Shown: one piece after another, positions 1-11,931 of the stretch | Layout of the letters: every line of letters starts with the position of its first letter | Position numbering within the stretch: position 1 is the stretch's first letter | NCBI GenBank assembly: GCA_036583965.1 | Contig: JAZBQD010000019.1 | Coordinates: 434,001 to 498,000, forward strand | From: Prunella strophiata | Lineage: Eukaryota; Chordata; Aves; Passeriformes; Prunellidae | Direction of reading: 5' to 3' | DNA length: 64,000 bases | Notes under the pieces: model-generated | The model's input: the letters and a program-made list of their open reading frames with translations, nothing else | Told to the model about the DNA's origin: nothing | The model's database searches: none | Translations under genes and position numbers: made by a program

Positions 1-494
1 TTTCTGACATAGCATTACAAAATTGAAAACAACTGTAACCTACCTGTTAGAAAATATGCCAAGTCTAAGAATTTCATTTGTTACATCTTCAATGAAAGTT
101 AAATACAAAAGCTCTTCTTCTCTGCAGGGAGAATAGAAACCCCAATGTTAAATGCTTTACCATAGAAACACATGACATATTTTAGTAGGCTTAATCACCT
201 TCACAGGAAAAGTGATTAAAAAGATTTTATAGTTCTTGTATCAGGAGTTGTGTTCCATAAAAGGTAAGGCTATCACAACAAGCTAAACCTTTGGTTCAAT
301 CTGTATGATAATAAAAAACTGCAAAATACAAGTCTGTTAGAAAGGTGGTCATGGTGCTTTGTCTTTATGCTAACTTTCTGTTGTGGTATAAATTAGCAGA
401 GAGATCCCAAGCGAGGGATTCAGTGAATCTTGGCAAGCATTCAGGACCTGCACTGCACTCAAGAAAGGGGAGCTAATTGGGAAGAAAGTGTACA
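1..494. other. Unannotated AT-rich flank
   Basis: AT-rich sequence leading into the first assembly gap. I see no repeat family, open frame or RNA gene in it. The short open frames that cross the gap are made of N codons. Confidence 0.5.
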
Positions 495-994
495 NNNNNN
501 NNNNNNNNNNNNNNNNNNNNNNNNNNNNNNNNNNNNNNNNNNNNNNNNNNNNNNNNNNNNNNNNNNNNNNNNNNNNNNNNNNNNNNNNNNNNNNNNNNNN
601 NNNNNNNNNNNNNNNNNNNNNNNNNNNNNNNNNNNNNNNNNNNNNNNNNNNNNNNNNNNNNNNNNNNNNNNNNNNNNNNNNNNNNNNNNNNNNNNNNNNN
701 NNNNNNNNNNNNNNNNNNNNNNNNNNNNNNNNNNNNNNNNNNNNNNNNNNNNNNNNNNNNNNNNNNNNNNNNNNNNNNNNNNNNNNNNNNNNNNNNNNNN
801 NNNNNNNNNNNNNNNNNNNNNNNNNNNNNNNNNNNNNNNNNNNNNNNNNNNNNNNNNNNNNNNNNNNNNNNNNNNNNNNNNNNNNNNNNNNNNNNNNNNN
901 NNNNNNNNNNNNNNNNNNNNNNNNNNNNNNNNNNNNNNNNNNNNNNNNNNNNNNNNNNNNNNNNNNNNNNNNNNNNNNNNNNNNNNNNNNNNNN
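495..994. other. Assembly gap (500 N)
   Basis: Exactly 500 N. The round number suggests a placeholder, so the true missing length is unknown. Confidence 0.99.
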
Positions 995-1937
995 GATAAT
1001 GTAATCAGAGTGGAAATTGTGAGTTTGAGGTTTTGGCTGCAGCACACGGAGAGAGAATGAACATTTTAGGTCCAAAGCCATTTTAAATGAGAACGGGTCA
1101 TATTTATGCTGAAAGAAAATGAGACTGGGGAGGGCAGCAGGGCAGATGTTCCTTCTTTATCTTATCCTGGAATGTTGGGTAGGGGGGTGTGATATCCAGA
1201 CTGAAGCATGAGGGTACTTGGAATTTCCATCAGGTCTTAATTGCTGTTTTTCACAGAGGTGGAGAAATAAATTGGGTGGAACTGGTTATGAGGTGGTGGA
1301 GTAACTCAGGAGTTACTTGGTAGTTTCAGTGAGGTTCAGCACCAGAAGAGATTGATCTGGGTGATCTCTGCAGTAGTTTTTTAAGGAAAGGTTGGACAAA
1401 TGTTTCCCAGACTTATGAGGAAAACAACATCCAGGAGCAAATTGCTGACCCTCATCCCCTCTCCTCTGTCCCAGCTGGAGGGTGCAGGGTTGGAAAAACG
1501 GGAAAAGCAGGAGCTGTGTGATTGCAGTGGCTGCTTGTGGGTCCTGCTCTCATTCCTGAGGAATATTCCTGGAAATGGATCCCAGTGCTACATTTAAAGA
1601 TGATTTTTGATATCTTAACAGCTCAATCCCAAACCAGTGGGAAAAAGACTTTGCACAGGGGAGCTGGTGGATTTTGGCAGGACAGTGTTTTCTCTCTGGA
1701 TATGAGAGAGGATTTAGGGATGAATCAAATAATCTCCTCCTCTCTTCGAGCCTGATGTTTGCCCTCGGACTCAGCTTTTCCCTCAGGCTCCTCCTTGTGG
1801 ATTTGCTGGGATACATCCTGGAAATCTGTCCATGCCTTCCAGCTACGAATTTTGAGGTTTAACTAACTCTAATAACTAATCTTCTCCCTTGGGATTATCC
1901 AACCTTGCACTAACCAAAGTTTTTGAAGTTATTTAAT
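995..1937. other. Unannotated stretch
   Basis: No confident repeat or gene. Around 1380-1430 there is weak resemblance to old CR1-like text (AAGGTTGGACAAATG), too diverged to call. Frames up to 88 codons occur on both strands, as expected by chance. Confidence 0.4.
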
Positions 1938-1941
1938 ACTA

Positions 1942-1974
<33 letters not shown>

Positions 1975-2011
1975 ATCATCATCATCATCATCATCACCAT
2001 CATCATCATCC
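1938..2011. repeat. Compound trinucleotide microsatellite (TAC)n(ATC)n
   Basis: About 12 TAC units with one CAC interruption run straight into about 12 ATC units with one ACC interruption. It is a plain slippage-type microsatellite and a likely polymorphic marker. Confidence 0.95.
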
Positions 2012-3424
2012 TTGGCTTAAACAGCTGAACTCAAGGATTTAGAGGGAAAACACAGCTACAGGAGCTAAATTCCTGTAATTCTAGAGAAAGGAATCTGCTG
2101 AGCTGGATTGATGAGATTGTTGGACATTAAATACAGGGTGTGGTGCAGAACACAGGGAAAACACACAGAAGGAAAAGATCTTTCCTGACTCATTTTCCTG
2201 TCCCAGAAAAGACCATGGTTGATATCCTGCTTCCAGAAAATATTTCATTATGGAGATCCCGTGATCCTCATGCAGTTCCTCATTGCTACTTGTGTCTAAG
2301 GAAAAACATTTAATTTTTTGGGTTTTTTGGTTTGGATCAGCACCATGAACCTCTGCTGCTCCTCCCAAAGGCACTCCAGGAATTGCTGGGAATTGCAGCT
2401 TGCTGCAGTGATGACTCAGTGCAGCAGGACTCCAAATTCTAATAAATTAAATATATATAAAATTCCTCATTAAAGTCATTAATGATGCCCAAATCCCAAC
2501 TGCATTGTGGGAATGAGTGGATAAACCTGGCCACACGATTACCTGCTGACTGCAAAGGGATTTCACAGACATTTCCCATTATTCCCCTTGGATTTTGTGG
2601 ATTTTGGTGGTGTGAGTGGGGCAGAGGAGGTGGGAGAAGAAACATCTCCTCAGCCCTGGCGTGACTGAGCCACGGCTCCGTGTGCTGCCGGCTGGAAAAC
2701 ATCCCTGTAAATCTCATTCCTTGGTTGGCTTTTCCAGTGGAACGGGGCCATTATGGATGTGTCAGCTTGGAGGAGGGAAGCCCACGAGGCTGAGGTGACA
2801 GATGGGGCCATCAACACCTTCAGGACAGGGAATGGTTGTCCATCAGTCTTGGGTAATGTTCTATGTCCGAGCACTTCCAGGACTGAGAGCTCATTCCCTG
2901 CTCCACATGAACGATCCCAGGCACTTTCTGGGATGGTTCCAGCCCTCTCCTGGCTGAGGGACAGGGACAGAAGATCTGAAACAGGGATTGGAAGAGTCTT
3001 TAACACTTAATTCCCCTCTGAGAGTGCTCCCAGGGTATTTTAATATTTTAATATTTTAATATCAGTTTTCTTTGCTCTGTTAGCAGGCAAATCCCAGCAT
3101 TATTGATTTGCCCCAGGCACTGGATCCATGGATTCTTTATGGAGAGAGTCAGGCAGCTGTAGTTTTAAATTAATGGAATAATTTTGCCTTTACAATCTTT
3201 TCATGAGCTCTTGGAGCTGTGTTTGGGATGTGACAAACCTCCTGTTACCTATATTGTTTCAGCTAATGGCTCCTCTGTTGTAGGATAATTCCAAGGTCCT
3301 GGTCTCTAATGCAGCTGGAATGGGATAATTTTTCTCCACTTGGCAGAGGGGATGGCAGCTGCCTTTTCCCTGGAAATGTAGTGCTTTGGGCACAGAGGGA
3401 AAAACTGGGAAGCTTCACATCAGT
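2012..3424. other. Unannotated stretch with one small repeat
   Basis: Nothing recognisable apart from three copies of the octamer ATTTTAAT at 3037-3062. Both strands are broken by frequent stops; the longest frame is about 118 codons and has no recognised family. Confidence 0.4.
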
Positions 3425-3584
3425 GTGGGGAGGTCAGAGAGAGGTGAGGAGTTCCCAGTCCCTGGAGGTGCCCAAGGAATTCCTGGATGTGACACTCAGA
3501 GCTCTGGGCTGGGGACAAGGTGGGCATCAGGCACAGCTGGGACTCGATGATCCCAAAGATCTTTTCCAACCTCAGTGATTTTAT
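3425..3584 (+). mobile_element. CR1 LINE 3' end fragment
   Basis: The order of words matches the last 150 bp of a CR1 element: a CCCTGGAGGTGCCCAAG block, GGATGTGACACTCAGAG, then GGGACTCGATGATC and CTTTTCCAACCTCAGTGATT. The variant with GACAAGGTGGGCATC before the tail marks a CR1 branch different from the AACCCAAACC-tailed copies common elsewhere here. It is 5'-truncated and noncoding. Confidence 0.8.
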
Positions 3585-4713
3585 GAGGGAGATGTGAGAG
3601 TCCACCATTATCCTTCATCAAAATTCCAGCACCCAAAACCCCTGGATACAAAGTTCTGGACGTGAGTCCTCACCAAAATTGGGGATCCTTGTTCCCCTCA
3701 AGCTCCAGCTCTGGGTGCAACCATGGTGCTTTCTCACAGCAGAGGTGACCTGGAAAGGCCTGGAAGCAGCAGCCTCAAGGGAAGAAGTCCCTGTGGAAGA
3801 GGCTCCATTGACCTGGAGCAGAAGAGATGCTGGTCCCTAAATTCCTTCAAGGCCACATCTTCTGGTGCACCAATTAAATTTGGTGACCTGGCTTGGTGAC
3901 CAAGCCATGTTTCCACATCTGACAACCACACTGGCATCTGCTAATTCCAGGATGGATTTCTGCTCCTGATTTTTGTCCTTCAAGATGCTCTTACTCAAGG
4001 AATATCTGCCCTGTGTCCTGGAATTTGTGTGTGCAGTGAGGACTGCCTGTTAAACCTTCAGATTCACCTGTCAGCTGAAGGGAAAATTCAAGGGCTGTGC
4101 TTTGGAATGCTTGGGATCACACTTGGGATCAGAGGGAGAAATTTTCCTGCTCTTCAGCCTCTCCAGTCACCTCATCTTCACGTCTCTAATTTACCTCGTT
4201 GTCCCCTAAAAGCAGTGAAAGCAAATAAACACCATGACAACAGCTCTGTTAATGACCAGACACTGAGGTAATTTGCATTATTTTTCTTTTTGAAACTAAT
4301 TTAACCTTCTTATTTTTTGTCTTTTAATAGTCACAAATGATCCAAAAATCTGTTTCTGTTTCCCCAGGAGCAGCGTGTTGGACCTGTGACTTGTGGTCAC
4401 CCCGTTATCCCCGCCTGGAGATGAAACCTTTTAAGAGGGGGATGTTCCTTATTCATTCTGGGGGAAGCTCAGGGCTGGGTTTCCCAGGGAAAAGATTCCC
4501 TGCTCTCCCATGAGTGATGGATGAAATTCCAAAGGCAAAAGTGCTTCCCATAGTTTATTCCTTAACAAAGCTTTCCCTGGGTGCTTGGGAGCAAAGCTGA
4601 ATTCAGCTTGAGAGAATCCATTTCCCTTCTTTCTTAAAAATTTATATTATTTTTCGGTATATTCTTCAAAGATTTCTGCCCAGAAAGGGTTTCTAGAAAG
4701 AGAATTTGGAGTT
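3585..4713. other. Unannotated stretch
   Basis: No repeat or gene recognised. The last 400 bp are AT-rich. Confidence 0.4.
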
Positions 4714-4808
4714 CTGAGCCTGGTCTAGTGGAAGGGCTCCCTGCCCACAACAGGGATGTGGATTGAGAACTTTAAGGTCCCTTCCAACCCCCAAAAATCT
4801 GGGATTTA
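4714..4808 (+). mobile_element. CR1 LINE 3' end fragment (short)
   Basis: Contains CCTGGTCTAGTGGAAGG, CTCCCTGCCCAC and AAGGTCCCTTCCAACCC in the CR1 order, ending near 4808. Only about 95 bp of the 3' end remain. Confidence 0.75.
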
Positions 4809-6319
4809 TGGGAACAAAGTGCAAATGCGTCACTCATGAGCTATGTATTTCTGATCACCTGGGATGTGAAATTACAGGATCACATCAGGTCGAAATGGGA
4901 TAATAATTGTTGTAGATTTCCTTTGGAGCCTGCTGGACCTGGAGAAGGTGGCTTTGTGTGGTTCTGGGATCCGTGGCTGTGGGATAAATCCTGCTGCTGG
5001 AGCTGAGGGCTGATGGGCCGTGCTGGAAAAACGCGCGGAGCAGCAGCAACAAAATTCGTGGAGCAGCAGCAACAAAACTCGTGGAGCAGCACCAACCACA
5101 CACTCTGAGCAGCTCAAATTTGCCCAAGTAATTAAAGTGTCACTTCAGGCTCTTGGAGAAGCGTGACTTTCCTGCAGCTGCTGGCTTTGGGACGCTGCTG
5201 ACGGTAATTCCCCCTCGTCAACGCTCCAGCCCCGAGTTCTGGGCACTCGGTGACCTTGATTAAACAAATCGAGCGGTTCAAGTACATAATTTAAAAGTTC
5301 TGTTCAAACACCAGATTTCGATGCTATCGCTGCTTCCCTGGAAAATGAAGGATTTAATGCTCCCATCCTTGCTAAATGGACTCGGTGATGCTCGGGCTGA
5401 AAGGACGGCACGGTGGATTAGGGAGCTGTTGTGGGAAGTGTCATTGGGAGCCTGTAATTTTCCTGTCTCTCCCTCTTCCTTCAATGTTCCATTTCCATGG
5501 CAAATTTCAGGAGACAAATGCATTAGTTCAGCTGGGCAGGGAGGGTTTTGCTCCTGGTGTCTGCAGGATTTGGGGCTCAGCACAGGAATTTAAGGTGGAA
5601 ACGTGCAAATGGGAAAATCATTGCCCAGCATGATGGGTGCCTTTAAATATTGGGAATTTACAGCTGGTTCAGCTGAAATAATGTTTTTTATGATGATGAT
5701 TGCATATTAACCTAAAGGTTTGTGGGTTTTGAGGTTTTACTGAGGGGTTTTTTGGGTTTAACTGACTCTAATCATTCATCTTGGACAGCTCTGGCAGATC
5801 CTGCTCTGTCCATAAAAAATATCCAACAATCCATTAACTGCTCAACCTGAAAGCAGCCTGTGAGAATATTATTGAGTCCTTGCTTTATTACTAAATTTAA
5901 TGGGATGAACACTCACCTTACAAAATATGATTGACTTCCTTTTCCTGCTGCTGAACCAAACCATAAGCTCAGGGCTGCCTTGGGTTGGGCACTCACCTGG
6001 CATGTTCACTGTGAGATTTATCAATTTCCAGCCACTTAAACTCAGATTAAAGCCAGGCTGACTCATGGTGCAGTAATTAAGGTTCCACACAGTGTCCCTT
6101 TATAGCCTTAATTATATAATTATGGCTGGGCTCTGATTTGGGGTTTCTATTTTTAGTTGTTAGTGGGGAGCCCATGGCTCATCCCCTCCATGTCCTGTGA
6201 GGAACTCTGGCCTCTGGAACGATGTTTTTTTTGGCTTTGTGGTCCTTTATTCCTGAGAGAGGGTTTAAAAAAGGTTGGGAGTGTTTTGAATTAGTAAAGG
6301 CTGGGATTTCAAAAAAGCT
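4809..6319. other. Unannotated stretch
   Basis: Unique-looking sequence, apart from the small tandem repeat at 5037-5106. The part at 5190-5290 has several CpGs (CTCGTCAACGCTCC, ACTCGGTGACC) against a CpG-poor background. No coding evidence. Confidence 0.4.
5037..5106 (+). repeat. Three-copy 23-bp tandem repeat
   Basis: Copies start at 5037, 5060 and 5083, each opening GGAGCAGCAGCAACAAAA or a close variant; the third copy is diverged. On the minus strand it gives overlapping short frames rich in leucine, cysteine and alanine, which are by-products of the repeat. Confidence 0.85.
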
Positions 6320-6460
6320 GAGAATCCCAGGGTGGTTTGGGTTGGTTGGGACTTTAAATCCCATTCCATTCCACCCCCACACCAGGGGCAGGGACACGTT
6401 CCACTATCCCAGGATGCTCCAAACCCCATCCAACCCTGGAAACTTCCAGGGATGGGGATT
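6320..6460 (-). mobile_element. CR1 LINE 3' end fragment
   Basis: Reads in reverse: AATCCCAGGGTGGTTTGGG, ACTTTAAATCCCATTCC, GGGGCAGGGACACGTTCC, ending at AACTTCCAGGGATGGGG. About 140 bp of 5'-truncated CR1 tail. Confidence 0.85.
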
Positions 6461-7231
6461 TATAAACCTGATTTATAGGGGCCCCTCTAACAGCAGCACT
6501 TGTGGCCTGGCTGCTGAGAGGTGGTGAGAAAAGCTTTGGAGTAAAAAGCTCTTTCTTTTTGGAGGGAAGCTTTTAGTGAGAGCTGGGGAGATTTCTGACA
6601 GATCCCTTTGAAAATAAACCTGAGAGGATTTGGGATGAAAAGCAGATGAAACTTTCACTTAACCCAAAAAGCTGAGAAAAACATTCATGCTGCAAATGAA
6701 AACCTGAGAAATCAGAGCAATTCCCACCCCTCCCAATTTGCTGCTTTTCTGCCCTCTCTGAATTCTGTCTGCTCCAAAATTTATGAGCAAATAGAACGTT
6801 TTCCCCAGAGAGCCAGTGCTGCTGGGGGTGGGTGCTGCTCCTACAAGCAGAGCACATTCCCCACTGCACTCTGTCAGATTCCCATTAATGAACTGGAAAT
6901 ATTTCTGCCAGGAGGATGAAGAAGCTGACACTGATAAATGGCGCTGGCGATGAAAACCACTCGCGACTGCCGAGCAGCCGCCGCCGTTCCGCGCGTCCTC
7001 TGCAGATCCTGCTGCTCCAAGGAGGAGCTGGAAACTTTGGGAAGCTGCTGATGCAGCCTGGAGGCCTTTTCCTCCTGGTTACATTTAATTTTATATGGGT
7101 TTTTCAATGATAAGATCATCCAGTGAGCGCCCAGATCTCCAGCAAGCCCAGAGTGGCTTCTGCCATTGCCCACATCCTTTGGGAAATGGTTTTTTAGGGA
7201 ATTCTCTGGAGAATTTCAGGATTATAATATC
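6461..7231. other. Unannotated stretch holding a CpG-dense spot
   Basis: No gene or repeat recognised. It contains the CpG cluster listed separately at 6941-6996. The sequence around it (6870-7110) is open on the plus strand for 64 codons from 6916, with no recognised motif. Confidence 0.35.
6941..6996. promoter_or_regulatory. Short CpG-dense cluster (tentative)
   Basis: Eleven CpG dinucleotides fall within about 56 bp, including the runs CGCCGCCG and CGCGCG, while the neighbouring kilobases are CpG-poor. It is far shorter than a standard CpG island. It could be a core of unmethylated regulatory DNA, the remnant of a first exon, or chance. No TATA box, splice site or coding signal supports a specific role. 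Confidence 0.25.
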
Positions 7232-7375
7232 AAAGAATCACAGAGTGGTTTGGGTTGGAAGAGACTTTAGGGATCCTCTCATTCCATTCCCTACCATGGG
7301 CAGGGATATCTTCCATTGTCCCAAGTTATTCCAAGCCCAGTCCACCCTGGCCTTGGACATTTCCATGGATGAGAA
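7232..7375 (-). mobile_element. CR1 LINE 3' end fragment
   Basis: Opens with AAGAATCACAGAGTGGTTTG, followed by ATGGGCAGGGATATCTTCC and CACCCTGGCCTTGGACATTT. This is the CR1 tail in reverse. The boundary at 7375 is approximate because the sequence beyond is too diverged to follow. Confidence 0.85.
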
Positions 7376-9999
7376 TTTTATCCTCAATCCTGAGGCCTTG
7401 CTCAGGATGGTTGCAGGAGGATTCTTTTCCTGAATCCTTCTTCAAATCTGGGCACCAGAGTGACTCTGCAGCCAGGTTAGTGAAAAATCCATATGTTAGA
7501 ATAATGCAGGGGGTAATGAATGACTCCTTAATAGCTGGGAAATAAAGCTGCAGCCAGCTCAATAAAGCTCTGTATCCTCACCTTCTCCTCCACGGCCTTT
7601 TAAAATAAACCATAAATTCCTGGAGTTTTACTATAGAGAGACTTAACTATTCAAGTAGGCAAAGTGAAATTTATATTGGTTTCGGAGAAAATGAATGCCT
7701 GAGCCTTCTTTATAGTCAGACCAAGGCTGACTGTGGCAGGCTGCCCTTTTGTAAAAGGGGAAAAATATTAATTTACAATTTAACTGGGGATAAAACATTC
7801 CATGAACAGCTGCTGGTGGTCACTGCTGGAATTTCTGCTCCCCAAAGAGTGTCAGGGGAGCTTGAGGAAGAGCTGAGCCCCTTCCCCATATTTTCTTCCA
7901 GGGTTGTAAAATAGCTTCATCCCCCATGTGTCTCATCCTTTCCCAGTCACTTGATTTCCAATCCCCATTTCCAGTTTTTTTTTTTGTGGGCTCTGTTAGA
8001 GAGGGTTTGGTTTTGAAGTGAGACAATCATGCCAGGCAAAGAATTCTTCTCCTGTGCCATGAATCCAGGCAAATTCTGGCTGCTCCCAAAACACCAGGAA
8101 GGCTCCATGAACTGCACTTATAGGGAATTTGGGAGGATTTTTGTGAGATTTTTGGGGTGAGCAATGATCAGTCCCATCACTCTGCCTCAAAGAGTTACAA
8201 GGCAAGGTTTAGGATCAGGATATTTAATCCTTTCCTATCACCTTTTGGTGAAAATATTTGGTTTTTTGGATGTTGTGTTTCTTTCTGAAATGGGATTTTT
8301 AATCCCTGGGTTCACAGTGAGCTCACGGAGGGAGGGAAGTGCAAAGGGAATTTAGATTTGGGCCTGGTTATGATTACAGGGCTTTCTTCCCCTTTTTTTC
8401 TGGGATTTACCAGAGAGAAAAATGCCTGATAATGATGAGACCTGAACTTGCTCAGTTTTGGGAGGGTTTGTTCCATTGGACACCCCGTGCATGAGCCAGT
8501 TTTAATCTCTGGATTTGATTCAGGCTCCCTGCAACTAGGGAATGGACAGGACATTTATTTTCCTGGAAGGTAAAGTGGTTAATAAATACCTTAATCTCCT
8601 TAGAATGCTCCCATTTTATGTTTATATGAATTTTTTTAAGCTGATGCATTGAGGGACTCACAATTAACTGGTCTCCAGCATTTCTAAGGACAGTTGCTTG
8701 ATGGCCATTGGTTATTAAATGTGATTTTATTAATGTTTTCTGTGGAAATTTGGATGAATCCCTCTATTTTTCTTAGCTTGAACTGTAAATTTTCCCAGTT
8801 TGGAAAAGAAATGCACTGCACTCAATGGCTTCATCAGTGAGGTTGTTCCCTTGATGGCATTTTAATGTCACTTGGTGTCTAACGATGTCACTCCTTCATT
8901 CAGACAGGAGGGACACAGCACATTCCAGGAGGTGGGAGCTGAGCTTGGATAAATTGAACCTGGCAGCTGGTTAAAAAGTGGGAATGATTAATCACAGGGA
9001 TCCCTGTAGGAAGGAAAATGGTAAATGGATTCTTAAGGGAGCTTTAAAATCATGAGGGGATGCGTGCTGGCTCATGAATGATTTGGGAATATTTGTGTTC
9101 CCAGGGAAGAAATTCCCACCCCTGGGGTGATGTCTGTTGTGTGCAGGGTCTCTGGTGGGTTTCTTGCTGTGTCTATGTCCTGGGAGCCCAGAAAGTTCCC
9201 CAAATCTGATATTTTTGAACTCTTCTGTTGCAAAAGGAGTGATTCAAAAATTTAAGTGGAAAAATCCCGAATGGAGCTTCCCACTTCTCCCTTTTTCTCT
9301 TCCTACACCCAAACATCCCAGGAAGTTCCCAAGTCCGCCAAAGTGGGTCACTGAGAAACTTCAGGAATCTGGAAATGGTTCTAATCCGTGCCTGCATTTG
9401 CTTGCCCTGATTTTTCCTTATCCACAACCCCTTTAATTACGTGGATTTTGTGTCCCTGAGCCGCACAACTGCTGTTGCTGTTTAATTACCTCCAATAAAC
9501 CCAAATTCCGTGCTCGTTGCTAACGAGGGATTTGCTCGGTGGCACGGGCAGCTCCTGGCTGCTCACATTTGCTGCTGATGAACATTTCTGGGTTGTCCCT
9601 CTCCAAGTGCTGTCCCCAGGTGCGTGGAGAGCAGCCTGGATCGATGTGCACGGAGCAGAGCTCTCAGCTGAGCTCTTGCAGGGTGTTAAGAGCTGGATAA
9701 ACAGCTTTACACCAAGGTAAATATTAATCCTTTCCCCTGGACTGTGGATGGAAAAATCCAGGGCAAACAGGAATATTAATAAACCTCAGCTGTTTGGAGC
9801 TCTGTGGTCACAGGCAGGGCTCTGTCTGGGCTCCTTCCCATCCCCTTGGTGCTGGGTGCTCCCCTGGGTGCTGCCATGGGATTTTGGGTGGGGTTGGCTG
9901 TGGGCTGGGATCACCTGGTTGGGTTTCCCAGGCTCCAGTGGGAATTGGGAATTTCCTTCACTGGCTGGATGCAAAGTAATGGAAACAGGCTGGGAAAAA
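7376..9999. other. Unannotated 2.6-kb stretch
   Basis: The longest repeat-free run in the first 10 kb. Many stops occur in all frames and no conserved protein motif is visible. The segment 9440-9700 is slightly richer in CpG than its surroundings. Confidence 0.4.
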
Positions 10000-10366
10000 T
10001 GGGAATGTTCCCCTGGAGAGGAGAAGGCTCCAGGGAGAGCTCAGAGCCCCTGGCAGGGCCTAAAGGGGCTCCAGGAGAGCTGGAGAGGGACTGGGGACAA
10101 GGGATGGAGGGACAGGACACAGGGAATGGCTCCCAGTGCCAGAGGGCAGGGATGGATGGGAGATTGGAATTGGGAATTGCTGGCTGGGCTGGAATTGCCA
10201 GAGCACGTGGCTGCCCCTGGATCCCTGTGAAGTGCCCAAGGCCAGTGCTACACACTGGGGCTTGGAGCAGCCTGGGACAGTGGGAGGTGTCCCTGCCATG
10301 GCAGGGGTGGCACTGGGTGGGATTTAAATTTCCTTCCATCCCAAACCATTCTGGAATTCTGTGATG
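10000..10366 (+). mobile_element. CR1 LINE 3' fragment, long copy
   Basis: About 365 bp of 5'-truncated CR1: GGAGAGGAGAAGGCTCC, GGCTCCAGGAGAGCTGGAG, the shared block GGCTGGGCTGGAATTGCCAG, then GGCTGCCCCTGGATCCC, CCCTGCCATGGCAGGGG and the tail CCCAAACCATTC. The 160- to 186-codon open frames across it are not genes; they only reflect few stops in this GC-rich tail. Confidence 0.93.
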
Positions 10367-10586
10367 ACGAAATGTCCCCTAGAAGAGGCTGGGATAAGTT
10401 GATCTGGACCAATCTAAGGACTGCTTCCAACATGAACATTTCCTAACACATTTCCCCTCCCCCAAAACCCCAAGTAAAAACAAAAACCTCCTTAGTAAGC
10501 CCCGTTAGAAACCAAACCCCTCTTTAACCTCATCCAGCAACCTCAGGTGCTGCAGGTGGCACTGGGCTCCTGGGACAGCTTCAGTT

Positions 10587-11931
10587 GGACCTTGGACAGC
10601 GCTGCCAGGACCTCGGACAGCGCTGCCAGGACCTTGGACAGCGCTGCCAGGACCTTGGACAGCGCTGCCAGGACCTTGGACAGCGCTGCCAGGACCTTGG
10701 ACAGCGCTGCCAGGACCTTGGACAGCGCTGCCAGGACCTTGGACAGCGCTGCCAGGACCTTGGACAGCGCTGCCAGGACCTTGGACAGCGCTGCCAGGAC
10801 CTTGGACAGCGCTGCCAGGACCTTGGACAGCGCTGCCAGGACCTTGGACAGCGCTGCCAGGACCTTGGACAGCGCTGCCAGGACCTTGGACAGCGCTGCC
10901 AGGACCTTGGACAGCGCTGCCAGGACCTTGGACAGCGCTGCCAGGACCTTGGACAGCGCTGCCAGGACCTTGGACAGCGCTGCCAGGACCTTGGACAGCG
11001 CTGCCAGGACCTTGGACAGCGCTGCCAGGACCTTGGACAGCGCTGCCAGGACCTTGGACAGCGCTGCCAGGACCTTGGACAGCGCTGCCAGGACCTTGGA
11101 CAGCGCTGCCAGGACCTTGGACAGCGCTGCCAGGACCTTGGACAGCGCTGCCAGGACCTTGGACAGCGCTGCCAGGACCTTGGACAGCGCTGCCAGGACC
11201 TTGGACAGCGCTGCCAGGACCTTGGACAGCGCTGCCAGGACCTTGGACAGCGCTGCCAGGACCTTGGACAGCGCTGCCAGGACCTTGGACAGCGCTGCCA
11301 GGACCTTGGACAGCGCTGCCAGGACCTTGGACAGCGCTGCCAGGACCTTGGACAGCGCTGCCAGGACCTTGGACAGCGCTGCCAGGACCTTGGACAGCGC
11401 TGCCAGGACCTTGGACAGCGCTGCCAGGACCTTGGACAGCGCTGCCAGGACCTTGGACAGCGCTGCCAGGACCTTGGACAGCGCTGCCAGGACCTTGGAC
11501 AGCGCTGCCAGGACCTTGGACAGCGCTGCCAGGACCTTGGACAGCGCTGCCAGGACCTTGGACAGCGCTGCCAGGACCTTGGACAGCGCTGCCAGGACCT
11601 TGGACAGCGCTGCCAGGACCTTGGACAGCGCTGCCAGGACCTTGGACAGCGCTGCCAGGACCTTGGACAGCGCTGCCAGGACCTTGGACAGCGCTGCCAG
11701 GACCTTGGACAGCGCTGCCAGGACCTTGGACAGCGCTGCCAGGACCTTGGACAGCGCTGCCAGGACCTTGGACAGCGCTGCCAGGACCTTGGACAGCGCT
11801 GCCAGGACCTTGGACAGCGCTGCCAGGACCTTGGACAGCGCTGCCAGGACCTTGGACAGCGCTGCCAGGACCTTGGACAGCGCTGCCAGGACCTTGGACA
11901 GCGCTGCCAGGACCTTGGACAGCGCTGCCGG
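10587..11931 (+). repeat. 21-bp minisatellite, about 64 copies
   Basis: The unit CCTTGGACAGCGCTGCCAGGA repeats head-to-tail for 1345 bp, that is 64 copies. Variants are seen only in the first unit (CCTCGG for CCTTGG) and the last (GCCGGGA), so the interior is uniform. The length is divisible by three and the unit has no stop in any of the six frames, so frames of about 480-510 codons (heptads such as LGQRCQD, TLDSAAR, GPGSAVQ) open on both strands without being genes. Each unit has one CpG inside the palindrome CAGCGCTG. Uniform interiors with variant edges are usual for unequal exchange or recent expansion; a collapsed or inflated assembly is also possible. Confidence 0.98.

Noticed and set aside
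370..1081. Open frames of 175-225 codons near the left edge
   Set aside because: They consist mostly of N codons from the assembly gap; the same holds for 26234-26929.
9748..10364. Overlapping 142-186-codon frames on both strands
   Set aside because: They lie in and before a CR1 3' fragment; similar frames recur over the CR1 copies at 14225 and 62798.
10587..11931. CRISPR-like array
   Set aside because: The units are directly adjacent with no spacers, and the DNA is vertebrate.
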